Assembly (NCBI GenBank): GCA_030630905.1
Contig: DAOVMB010000172.1
Span: 1-6,096, forward strand
DNA from: Sedimentisphaerales bacterium
Lineage (GTDB): Bacteria > Planctomycetota > Phycisphaerae > Sedimentisphaerales > Anaerobacaceae
DNA length: 6,096 nucleotides
Direction of reading: 5' to 3'
Part shown: positions 1 to 5,038 of the stretch, in pieces
How the letters are laid out: every line of letters begins with the position of its first letter
Position numbering within the stretch: position 1 is the first letter of the stretch
Made by a program: the position numbers and the translations under genes
The notes under the pieces: model-generated
Databases searched by the model: none
What the model was told of the DNA's origin: nothing
Seen by the model: only the letters and a program-made list of their open reading frames with translations

Positions 1-13
1 CATTAAACAATAA
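1..13. repeat. Edge of an AT-rich dispersed repeat copy
   Basis: The first 13 bases, CATTAAACAATAA, are identical to positions 416-428, which lie in the right arm of the palindromic element at 354-441. This suggests that the window opens within or at the end of another copy of the same repeat. The match is short and AT-rich, so chance similarity is possible. Confidence 0.4.
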
Positions 14-59
14 CGCTTGAAAGGTCCAAATAATCAAGAGTTTTCTTTGTTTTTCATGG

Positions 60-82
60 TTTTGGGGCGGATTTTGGGGCGG
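60..82. repeat. G-rich 12-bp-period tandem repeat
   Basis: The 11-mer TTTTGGGGCGG occurs at 60-70 and again at 72-82, separated by one A, and is followed by GGGC and a T8 run. The G-runs (64-67, 76-79, 81-84 and shorter pairs) could support a G-quadruplex on the + strand. No gene covers this stretch and no function is apparent. Confidence 0.5.
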
Positions 83-176
83 GGCATTTTTTTTGTGAAA
101 AAGTGTTGCTTTGCGGTTGTGAATCGGGTATATTTCTAAAATTGAAAATTTGCCCTGTCGCATGGGGTTGCTTTGA

Positions 177-258
177 AATGATTATTGATGAATGATAATT
201 GATTATTGACGATTGGAATATCCATCCAAAATAATCATTAGAAAATAATCATTAATCG
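177..258. repeat. AT-rich palindromic repeat element, copy A
   Basis: The left part (177-208) matches 355-386 of copy B at 30 of 32 positions. The right part carries two direct copies of AATAATCATT (230-239 and 244-253), the reverse complement of the left end AATGATTATT (177-186). This gives a palindromic layout without a coding frame. CGATT (210-214) can also pair with AATCG (254-258), which is followed by seven Ts (259-265). The element might therefore act as a weak, AT-rich transcription stop on the + strand, but that is only a guess. GATAAT (194-199) resembles a -10 box but has no well-placed -35. Confidence 0.65.
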
Positions 259-265
259 TTTTTTT

Positions 266-353
266 CGGGGTCGGCAGTATCACGGCGTGGCTGACTCAAG
301 CCTCCGACAGGGCCAAATCGGGCCGGGACAAAACGGTCTCCGTGACAGCGTCG
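266..353. other. GC-rich island between two repeat copies, unassigned
   Basis: This stretch of about 88 bases is far richer in G+C than the repeats on either side. It can form several short stems: GGCT/AGCC (289-292 with 299-302), TCACGG/CCGTGA (280-285 with 340-345) and GTCGG/CCGAC (270-274 with 304-308). One + frame is open from about 270 to a TAA at 354-356 that is supplied by the neighbouring repeat. Its 28 codons begin VGSITAWLTQASDRAK. I do not recognise the peptide. It may be a scrap of an older gene cut off by repeat insertion, or a small structured RNA. Neither is demonstrated. Confidence 0.3.
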
Positions 354-441
354 TAATGATTATTGATTAGTGATAATTGATTATTGGCAAAAAGAAAGTA
401 ATTTCTTTAATTTATCATTAAACAATAATCAATAATCATTA
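354..441. repeat. AT-rich palindromic repeat element, copy B
   Basis: The ends form a perfect 16-bp inverted repeat (354-369 with 426-441), starting TAATGATTATTG. Inside it, TGATAA (371-376) pairs with TTATCA (412-417), and AAAGAAA (391-397) pairs with TTTCTTT (402-408) around a GTAA loop. The 88-bp unit is therefore a nested palindrome with no coding capacity, like a miniature inverted-repeat element or a REP-type repeat. It ends nine bases before the tRNA-Gln gene. I see no convincing target-site duplication. Confidence 0.7.
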
Positions 442-449
442 TTTCGTGT

Positions 450-521
450 TACCCGATGGTGTAATTGGTAACACATGGGCTTTTGGTGCCCATATTCCAG
501 GTTCAAGTCCTGGTCGGGTAG
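450..521 (+). tRNA. tRNA-Gln (anticodon UUG)
   Basis: A full cloverleaf can be drawn by hand. The acceptor stem TACCCGA (450-456) pairs with TCGGGTA (514-520) and is followed by discriminator G521. The D stem GTGT/ACAC is 459-462 with 471-474. The anticodon stem TGGGC/GCCCA is 476-480 with 488-492 and holds a seven-base loop with TTG at 483-485. The T stem CCAGG/CCTGG is 497-501 with 509-513 around TTCAAGT. The first pair U1-A72 and the discriminator G73 fit known glutamine identity elements. The 3' CCA is not encoded, so it must be added after transcription. The gene sits between repeat copy B and the glmU remnant. Confidence 0.95.
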
Positions 522-522
522 C

Positions 523-562
523 TTTTGCTATTTACTATTTAGTATTTATTATTGACTATTTA
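523..562. repeat. Degenerate TATT-type repeat between tRNA-Gln and glmU remnant
   Basis: The tract is a run of variants of the unit TATTGACTATTTA. ATTGACTATT (551-560) is identical to 4180-4189 in the ssb-rpsR gap, with similar following bases (TAGAAAATG here, GAAAAGTG there). TTTGCTATT (524-532, within a T run) equals the reverse complement of part of 4223-4234. It is evidently related to the intergenic repeat further down. It runs almost up to the point where glmU similarity begins. Confidence 0.5.
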
Positions 563-571
563 GAAAATGAA

Positions 572-763
572 GAAGATTACTTCGCTTTCGACGGCGAAAA
601 AGTGAACATGACAAACATAGGTGATAGCTGCTATACCGGTTCCGGCACGGTTCTGATAGCTCCACTCGAGCTGAAAGACGGCTCAAACGTAAGTGCCGGA
701 ACGGTAGTTTCACAAAGAAGTGTGAATGAATTGGGTGGAAAGGCCAAAATAGATGTTTCTTAA
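572..763 (+). pseudogene. glmU: Truncated glmU remnant (C-terminal acetyltransferase end)
   Basis: The last 55-60 codons before the TAA at 761-763 encode FAFDGEKVNMTNIGDSCYTG, then a VLIAPLELKDGSNVSAGTVV segment. This closely follows the end of GlmU (NYDG..K..T.IGD..F.GS...LVAPV.IGDGA.I.AGT.V), the last coils of the left-handed beta-helix acetyltransferase domain plus a short tail. The intact bifunctional enzyme makes UDP-GlcNAc and has roughly 450 residues. Here the uridylyltransferase domain and most of the helix are absent: the frame runs back into repeat sequence and the tRNA-Gln. No plausible ribosome site precedes the only in-frame starts (GTG 602, ATG 608). Its place just before prs, overlapping it by 11 bp, is the usual glmU-prs position, which supports descent from glmU. 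A short functional hexapeptide protein is a less likely alternative. Confidence 0.6.
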
Positions 764-1706
764 TGATAATCTGAAGATATTTTCCGGCAGCAGTAATCCG
801 GCATTAGCCGGCGACGTTTGTAAGTATCTGGAGATTCCGCTGGGCGGCGCAAAGATCGATCATTTTCCGGACGGGGAAAAGACCATCAGGGTGGAAGATG
901 ATGTCCGCGGCAGGGATTGCTTTGTCGTGCAGTCGACGTGCGATCCTGTTGATGAGCACCTGGTCGAGCTTTTAATCTTTTTGGACTGCCTGCGAAGGGC
1001 CAGTGCCAGCCGGGTCACGGCGGTTATTCCATACTTCGGCTACGCCCGGCAGGACAGAAAAGACGAGGGGCGAGTACCAATCACGGCAAAACTGGTGGCA
1101 AACATGATTACCACTGCCGGGGCCGACAGGGTACTGGCGATCGATCTGCACGCACACCAGCTCCAGGGATTTTTCGATATACCGGTTGACCACCTGGCCG
1201 GCGAGCTGGTTTTGGGCAAATATTTCCGGGATTTGAAGATCAATAATCTGACGGTTGTCTCGCCGGACGTGGGTAATATGAAAATGGCGTCCAAATACGC
1301 GACACACCTCGGCGGAGATCTGGCGATTGTACACAAAAAACGCCTGAGCGGCAGCAAGGTGGATGCTCAGGAAATTATCGGCGAGGTCCGCGGCAGAAAC
1401 ATCCTGATGTGCGACGATATTATTGCCACTGCCGGGACAATCTGCAGTGCCGCCACTCTTGTCAAGAAGCGCGGGGCCGATAAGGTGTATGTCGGCGCCA
1501 CACATGGCGTTTTTGCTCCGCAGGCGTTGGACCGGCTGGCAAAGGCGCCAATTGACCGGGTGGTAGTTACCGATACGATACCTCTGAACAAGACGTCTAA
1601 AAAAATCAGTAATATCAAAGTTTTAAGCGTAGCCGCTATGTTAGGCGAAGCAATAAAAAGAATTCACAGAAACGAATCGATTAGTAACTTGTTTAATAAT
1701 ATTTGA
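753..1706 (+). CDS. prs: Ribose-phosphate pyrophosphokinase (PRPP synthetase)
   Basis: The enzyme transfers the pyrophosphoryl group of ATP to ribose 5-phosphate, giving PRPP for purine, pyrimidine, histidine, tryptophan and NAD synthesis in the cytosol. The 317-residue product has the normal family length. Visible landmarks are FPDGE (38-42), the ATP-site loop YFGYARQDRK (94-103), DLHAHQLQGFFDIPVDHL (131-148) with its histidine at 133, the catalytic loop HKKR (194-197), and the PRPP-binding loop CDDIIATAGT (220-229). In the PRPP loop the residue before TAGT is alanine, where many homologues have aspartate. The ATG at 753 lies 9 bases after GGAAAGG (737-743), a good ribosome site located inside the glmU remnant. 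The stop is separated from the likely rplY start by 14 bases, which suggests co-transcription. Confidence in the family is very high. Confidence 0.97.
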   Translation: MFLNDNLKIFSGSSNPALAGDVCKYLEIPLGGAKIDHFPDGEKTIRVEDDVRGRDCFVVQSTCDPVDEHLVELLIFLDCLRRASASRVTAVIPYFGYARQDRKDEGRVPITAKLVANMITTAGADRVLAIDLHAHQLQGFFDIPVDHLAGELVLGKYFRDLKINNLTVVSPDVGNMKMASKYATHLGGDLAIVHKKRLSGSKVDAQEIIGEVRGRNILMCDDIIATAGTICSAATLVKKRGADKVYVGATHGVFAPQALDRLAKAPIDRVVVTDTIPLNKTSKKISNIKVLSVAAMLGEAIKRIHRNESISNLFNNI

Positions 1707-1720
1707 TCAGGATACGGGAC

Positions 1721-2371
1721 ATGAAAAAAACTTTACTTTTACAAGCGGAAGTTCGAGAGCAGACCGGCTCAAAAACCGTCCGGAAGGTGCGCGAGCAGGG
1801 CAGAATACCTGCGATCATGTACGGCCACAAGAAGGAGCCGGCGGCCATTTCTTTGGATGCACACAACTTCACCGAAGGACTACATCACGGGCATCGACTG
1901 ATGGATGTCCAGATCGGCAAAAAGAAAGAAAAGACGATTGTCAAAGAGATACAGTACGACCATCTGGGAAAAAACATCATTCATGTGGATTTGATGCGGG
2001 TTAACGTAACCGAAATTGTCAAAGTAATGGTCCCGATTGAGCTTAAAGGCACTGCTGCGGGTACGCATGAAAGCGGTATTATCGAGGAACATGTAGACCG
2101 TTTGGAAATTGAGTGCAAGGTAATTGACATTCCGGAAATGATCGTCGTCTCAGTGAAAGATGTGCATGTTGGTGACGCCCTGCATGCCGGCGACATAGAG
2201 CTTCCGGACGGCATAACACTGTCAAGCTCACCGGAGATGCTTTTAGTTACGTGTCATTTGGTTGCCGCCGCCAAGACTACCGAACAGCTTGAGGAAGAGA
2301 CGCCGGTTGCTCCTGAGGTTATAGGCGAACCTAAGGAACCTGAGGCCGAGGAACCTTCGAAAGAAAAATAA
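1721..2371 (+). CDS. rplY: 50S ribosomal protein L25, long TL5/CTC form
   Basis: L25 binds 5S rRNA in the central protuberance of the large subunit. The N-terminal domain (about residues 1-90) opens LQAEVREQTGSK and contains the family signature GRIPAIMYG followed by the YDHLGKNIIHVDLMRV segment. A second beta-rich domain (about 90-180) marks the long TL5/CTC type. The end is an acidic, proline-rich tail (EQLEEETPVAPEV... to PSKEK) of roughly 30 residues. I chose ATG 1721, giving 216 residues, because AGGA (1709-1712) stands 8 bases before it and the protein then starts like its homologues. An in-frame TTG at 1703 overlaps the prs stop and would add six residues. The gene lies in the usual prs-rplY-pth order. 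Confidence 0.93.
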   Translation: MKKTLLLQAEVREQTGSKTVRKVREQGRIPAIMYGHKKEPAAISLDAHNFTEGLHHGHRLMDVQIGKKKEKTIVKEIQYDHLGKNIIHVDLMRVNVTEIVKVMVPIELKGTAAGTHESGIIEEHVDRLEIECKVIDIPEMIVVSVKDVHVGDALHAGDIELPDGITLSSSPEMLLVTCHLVAAAKTTEQLEEETPVAPEVIGEPKEPEAEEPSKEK

Positions 2372-2394
2372 GCCGGGCCGGGCAGAAGTAAACG

Positions 2395-2970
2395 ATGGAC
2401 GATATGAGAATGATCGTCGGGCTGGGAAATCCGGGCGACGAGTATGCTGATACGAGGCACAATACCGGATTCAAGGTTATTGATTTGCTGGCTGAGACGG
2501 TAGGCATAAAGGTAAGAAAAAGAAAATTCAGCGCTCGTTTCGAGTCGTGCGAATTTACAGGTAAAAAGTTAATATTGTTAAAGCCGTGGCAGTTTATGAA
2601 CCGCAGCGGCCAGGCCGTAGCAACGGCAATGGGTTTTTACAAGCTTAATATCGGCGAGCTAATAGTAGTCACCGACGATATGGATCTTGAGCCGGGCAGA
2701 ATTCGTGTTCGGGCAAAAGGCTCAGCCGGCGGCCATAATGGTCTGGCGGATATTATAGAGAAACTCGGCAAAAATGAATTTGCTCGTTGTCGAATCGGCA
2801 TCGGCCGAAGTGCCGAAAGAGAGGCCGTCAGTTATGTCCTCGATAAGCCGGCAGAGGACCAGGAGCCGCTACTGGTCGCGGCGATAGAACGGGCGCGGGA
2901 TGCAGTGTTGTGCTGGATCGAATATGGTATCGAGACAGCTATGAATAAATTTAATAGTTTTAGTGAGTAA
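2395..2970 (+). CDS. pth: Peptidyl-tRNA hydrolase
   Basis: Pth cleaves the ester bond of peptidyl-tRNAs that drop off the ribosome, so that tRNAs can be reused. At 191 residues it is of normal size. The expected active-site motifs are all present: GLGNPG (9-14) with Asn12, TRHNTGF (20-26) with the catalytic His22, FMNRSG (67-72) with Asn69, the DDMD motif with Asp94 that supports the histidine, and GGHNGL (112-117) with Asn115. The start is uncertain among three in-frame ATGs (2395, 2404, 2410). Homologues usually begin M(K/R)(L/M)IVGLGNPG, which fits 2404 best, and no site shows a strong ribosome-binding sequence. The gene follows rplY by 23 bases and probably shares its transcript. Confidence 0.95.
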   Translation: MDDMRMIVGLGNPGDEYADTRHNTGFKVIDLLAETVGIKVRKRKFSARFESCEFTGKKLILLKPWQFMNRSGQAVATAMGFYKLNIGELIVVTDDMDLEPGRIRVRAKGSAGGHNGLADIIEKLGKNEFARCRIGIGRSAEREAVSYVLDKPAEDQEPLLVAAIERARDAVLCWIEYGIETAMNKFNSFSE

Positions 2971-2979
2971 CCATTATGC

Positions 2980-3019
2980 ATTACGTGTATGGCGCCGAAA
3001 CAAATACCCGGCACGTAAT
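2980..3019 (+). promoter_or_regulatory. Candidate S6:S18 autoregulatory leader hairpin of rpsF
   Basis: In the gap between pth and rpsF, ATTACGT (2980-2986) pairs perfectly with ACGTAAT (3013-3019). GTAT (2987-2990) can pair with ATAC (3004-3007), which leaves a 3'-side bulge CCGGC (3008-3012) and a loop starting GGCGCCG. A hairpin with a conserved CCG in a bulge upstream of rpsF is the published style of the S6:S18 binding motif, through which the S6-S18 pair represses its own operon. Here rpsF and rpsR lie in the same cluster, which fits. The assignment rests on hand folding. An alternative fold extends the outer stem by one pair (G2987-C3012). Confidence 0.5.
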
Positions 3020-3024
3020 TTAGC

Positions 3025-3030
3025 GGGAGG
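3025..3030 (+). promoter_or_regulatory. Ribosome-binding site selecting the TTG start of rpsF
   Basis: GGGAGG is the strongest Shine-Dalgarno sequence in the window. It lies 8 bases before TTG 3039 and 17 bases before ATG 3048. The spacing favours TTG as the rpsF start. It begins 5 bases after the leader hairpin at 2980-3019, so a protein bound to that hairpin could block ribosome access. Confidence 0.65.
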
Positions 3031-3038
3031 TAATTAGC

Positions 3039-3677
3039 TTGGAAACTATGGCAGAGAAAAAATTGTATGAAGGGATGTTTCTTGTTGATTCAGCCAAGGC
3101 TGCATCGGATTGGGATGGAGTTAACGCGGCTATCAATAAGATACTCGAAAAGGCTGAGGCTGAGATTGTCTCGATGAGAAAATGGGACGACAGAAGGCTG
3201 GCCTATGATATTAAACGTACAGGGAGGGGGACATATCTCCTTTGTTATTTCAAGGCGGACGGCCGGAAAATCCAGGAGATTGAAAAGTCCGTTCAGCTCT
3301 CGGAAAAGATTATTCGGGTTCTGATTCTCAGCACCGAACAGATGACGAAGGATGATATCGAGAAAGATACTCCTGTGACAAAGGCTGAAAAGGAAAAAGA
3401 AAAAGCCGTTGCAGAACAGGCCCAGAAAGCTGAAGTAAACCAGCAGAGCAATCAACAAGAAGAACCGGCAGCAGAGGAGGCCCCAACTACAGAGGAAGCT
3501 CCGGCGGTAGAAGAAGCTCAGACAACTGAGGATGCCCAGACAGTAGAGGATGTTGAGCAGGCCGAAGAGACAGAGAAACCGGAAGAAACTGAGAAAACAG
3601 AAGAGGCCGGGCAGGCTCAAGAAGTAGAGGCTGAAGAGCCGCAAGACTCCCAGCCAAAAGCTTCATCGGACGATTAA
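3039..3677 (+). CDS. rpsF: 30S ribosomal protein S6 with long acidic tail
   Basis: S6 binds the 30S platform together with S18. The first ~105 residues form the complete S6 fold: KKLYEGMFLVDSAKA (7-21), the WDDRRLAYDIKR segment (residue 50 region), GTYLLCYFKAD and a final strand IIRVLILS. The KLYEGMFLVDSA/DWDGV style is what I associate with planctomycete S6. About 105 further residues are low-complexity and rich in Glu, Ala, Thr, Pro and Gln, with repeated units such as EEAPTTEEAPAVEEAQTTED. Typical S6 proteins end near residue 95-135, so this tail is unusually long. It is in frame and has no stop or shift. TTG 3039 is preferred over ATG 3048 because GGGAGG is 8 bases before it; the difference is three residues. 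Confidence 0.94.
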   Translation: METMAEKKLYEGMFLVDSAKAASDWDGVNAAINKILEKAEAEIVSMRKWDDRRLAYDIKRTGRGTYLLCYFKADGRKIQEIEKSVQLSEKIIRVLILSTEQMTKDDIEKDTPVTKAEKEKEKAVAEQAQKAEVNQQSNQQEEPAAEEAPTTEEAPAVEEAQTTEDAQTVEDVEQAEETEKPEETEKTEEAGQAQEVEAEEPQDSQPKASSDD

Positions 3678-3697
3678 CACAGAAAGAAGAGTTAAGT

Positions 3698-4135
3698 ATG
3701 GCTAATTTTAACAGAGTTTTGCTGATGGGAAATCTGACCCGTGATCCACAGTTATCATATACGCCGAACCAGACGGCGGTAGTTGATTTCGGGATAGCGA
3801 CTAATCGCAGGTGGACGGGACAGGACGGCAGTCAGCGCGAAGAAACCTGTTTTGTGGACTGCAGGATGTTCGGAAAGAGAGCCGAGGTTATCAACAAGTA
3901 TTGTAAGAGGGGAAACCCCCTGTTTGTTGAAGGACGCTTGACATTCGATAGCTGGGAGGCCCAGGATGGCTCGAAACGCAGCAAGCTGAGAGTAACTGTT
4001 GAGAATTTCGAGTTTATCAGTGGCGGTGGCGGTGGTGGTGGTGGTGGCGGTGCGGGCCAAACGCGCCAAAGCACGAGCAGTATGGACTCCAAAGGGCCGC
4101 AGCAGCAGGCAGGTGAAGATGATATACCGTTTTAA
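3698..4135 (+). CDS. ssb: Single-stranded DNA-binding protein
   Basis: SSB coats single-stranded DNA during replication, repair and recombination and recruits partner proteins through its C-terminal tip. The OB-fold occupies about residues 1-107, with typical sequences MANFNRVLLMGNLTRDP, TCFVDCRMFGKRAEV and GNPLFVEGRLTFDSW. A ten-glycine linker (109-118) follows, then a Gln/Ser-rich segment, ending in the acidic tip DDIPF that is conserved in bacterial SSBs. At 145 residues it is slightly shorter than many homologues because the linker is short. ATG 3698 follows a purine-rich AAGAAGAG stretch and is 20 bases after the rpsF stop. Location between rpsF and rpsR is the common bacterial arrangement and identifies it as the main chromosomal ssb. 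Confidence 0.97.
   Translation: MANFNRVLLMGNLTRDPQLSYTPNQTAVVDFGIATNRRWTGQDGSQREETCFVDCRMFGKRAEVINKYCKRGNPLFVEGRLTFDSWEAQDGSKRSKLRVTVENFEFISGGGGGGGGGGAGQTRQSTSSMDSKGPQQQAGEDDIPF
4022..4051. repeat. GGY trinucleotide microsatellite inside ssb
   Basis: Ten consecutive glycine codons (GGC/GGT only) encode the start of the SSB linker. The tract contains five consecutive GGT codons flanked by GGC codons. Unit gain or loss would change linker length without shifting the frame. Confidence 0.8.
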
Positions 4136-4164
4136 ATTGATTCCGTTTAAAGTCGAATGTTCCA

Positions 4165-4241
4165 TATTGTCTATTTACCATTGACTATTGAAAAGTGAGA
4201 AACTGAATTCTTAAGTTCGTATCAATAGCAAACAGACAATA
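4165..4241. repeat. Inverted-repeat element in the ssb-rpsR gap
   Basis: The 19 bases at 4165-4183 (starting TATTGTCTATTTACC) are complementary to 4223-4241 at 16 of 19 positions. All three mismatches are A opposite C on the + strand. In a - strand transcript they would be G-U wobble pairs, so the stem would be fully paired. The enclosed 39 bases hold ATTGACTATT, shared with 551-560. The element has no coding frame and ends about 19 bases before the rpsR ribosome site, inside a likely polycistronic unit. It resembles a small dispersed repeat rather than a classical terminator, since it is AT-rich and lacks a T-run. Confidence 0.55.
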
Positions 4242-4269
4242 GAAAATACTCAATTGATAGAGGTAAAGA

Positions 4270-4521
4270 ATGCAAAGAAGAAATGATAACAGAAGAAAAC
4301 CGGGTTTTGTAGGGGCTCGCGATCAGACACAATGTCGTTTTTGCAGAAGAGGCATAAAATACGTTGACTACAAAGACATCGGAACCCTGCAGAAGCTTCT
4401 GACCAATCGCGGCAAAATATACTCGCGTAAGCGCAGCGGAAACTGTGCGAGCTGTCAAAGAAAGTCGAAAAGAGCTATTAAACGCGCCAGGTATATGGCA
4501 CTATTGCCGTTCACCGCTTGA
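4270..4521 (+). CDS. rpsR: 30S ribosomal protein S18, zinc-binding form
   Basis: S18 sits beside S6 on the 30S platform. The 83-residue product has the family length and core: YVDYKDIGTLQKLLTNRGKI (31-50), RKRSG (53-57) and the basic stretch KSKRAIKRARYMALLPF (65-81). Two cysteine pairs, CRFC (22-25) and CASC (59-62), form the four-cysteine zinc site seen in the zinc-bearing S18 paralogue; E. coli-type S18 lacks it. ATG 4270 is preceded by GAGG (4260-4263) six bases upstream. It is separated from ssb by 134 bases filled mostly with an inverted-repeat element. It is likely co-regulated with rpsF through the leader upstream of that gene. Confidence 0.97.
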   Translation: MQRRNDNRRKPGFVGARDQTQCRFCRRGIKYVDYKDIGTLQKLLTNRGKIYSRKRSGNCASCQRKSKRAIKRARYMALLPFTA

Positions 4522-4528
4522 TTGTTGA

Positions 4529-4548
4529 CTCGTGACTGCATTCACGAG
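4529..4548 (+). other. Short hairpin between rpsR and rplI
   Basis: CTCGTGA (4529-4535) pairs with TCACGAG (4542-4548) around a six-base loop. ACGAG (4551-4555) could compete for CTCGT, and it overlaps the start of the rplI ribosome site GAGGGA (4553-4558). The hairpin may modulate rplI translation. It has no T-run, so it is not an intrinsic terminator. Confidence 0.35.
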
Positions 4549-4564
4549 ATACGAGGGATGGAAT

Positions 4565-5038
4565 ATGAAAGTATTGCTTTGTGAAGATATTGATAAACTT
4601 GGCTGGCTTGGAGATGTTGTCGAAGTCAGAACCGGATATGCAAGAAATTATCTGCTCCCGCAGGGTCTTGCGAAGGTTGCAAACGAGGCCGGCATTCGAG
4701 CGATAGCCGAGGAGAAAGCCAGACGCGGCGAGCAGCGCAGACTCGATGGCAAACGGCTCGAAGAGGCGGTCAAGGCGATAGAAGGGGCAGAGGCCGTTGT
4801 CGCCGCCAAGGCGAACGAACTGGGGCATTTGTTCGGCTCGGTCAACGAGCGGCAGATCGCCGCGAACCTGCGCGAACAGGGATTCGAAGTCCGTGATGAG
4901 ATTGTGCAATTGCCCGAACATATCAAGGAAATCGGGACGCACTCTGTGACACTCAAATTCCGGGACGACCTGACGGCCACCATCAACGTCGTCATCGTGC
5001 CCGAGCAGCAGAACGAAACCGACGCCGAAGCGTCTTAG
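4565..5038 (+). CDS. rplI: 50S ribosomal protein L9
   Basis: L9 is an elongated protein bound to 23S rRNA near the L1 stalk. The N-terminal RNA-binding domain is plain: MKVLLCEDIDKLGWLGDVV, then VRTGYARNYLLPQGLAKVA. A long charged helix (about residues 42-75) joins it to the C-terminal domain, which includes HLFGSVNERQIAANL and ends with the IGTHSVTLKFRDDLTATINVVIVPE strands. At 157 residues it is slightly longer than the roughly 150 usual for the family. ATG 4565 is chosen because GAGGGA (4553-4558) lies 6 bases upstream and homologues begin MKV(I/L)L; an in-frame GTG at 4532 would add 11 unrelated residues. The gene appears to be the last of the cluster. Its TAG stop overlaps the stop of the convergent gene. 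Confidence 0.96.
   Translation: MKVLLCEDIDKLGWLGDVVEVRTGYARNYLLPQGLAKVANEAGIRAIAEEKARRGEQRRLDGKRLEEAVKAIEGAEAVVAAKANELGHLFGSVNERQIAANLREQGFEVRDEIVQLPEHIKEIGTHSVTLKFRDDLTATINVVIVPEQQNETDAEAS

Noticed and set aside
111..199. A sigma-70-type promoter for the tRNA or the operon
   Set aside because: Candidate -10 boxes (TAAAAT 137-142, GATAAT 194-199) lack a -35 at proper spacing, and AT-rich repeats give many chance matches.
177..441. CRISPR array
   Set aside because: There are only two main copies, palindromic and AT-rich, with unequal spacing and no uniform spacers or cas genes.
450..521. tRNA-Gln as a phage or island attachment site
   Set aside because: No second copy of the tRNA 3' end and no integrase gene are present in the window.
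446..763. A 105-residue protein starting at GTG 446
   Set aside because: Its first 25 codons are the tRNA-Gln gene and the next ~15 are repeat sequence. Only the C-terminal part from about 572 resembles a protein (GlmU).
972..1505. A 177-codon - strand frame
   Set aside because: It is fully inside prs, whose motifs are intact, and has no ribosome site or known domain.
3090..3644. A 184-codon - strand frame rich in Leu, Phe and Cys
   Set aside because: It is the antisense of the Glu-rich S6 tail. The apparent hydrophobic protein is a by-product of GAA/GAG codons read backwards.
4180..4209. A promoter for rpsR-rplI (TTGACT at 4181-4186)
   Set aside because: The -10 position at 17-18 bp spacing reads TGAATT or GAATTC, a poor match, and TTGACT belongs to the repeat unit.
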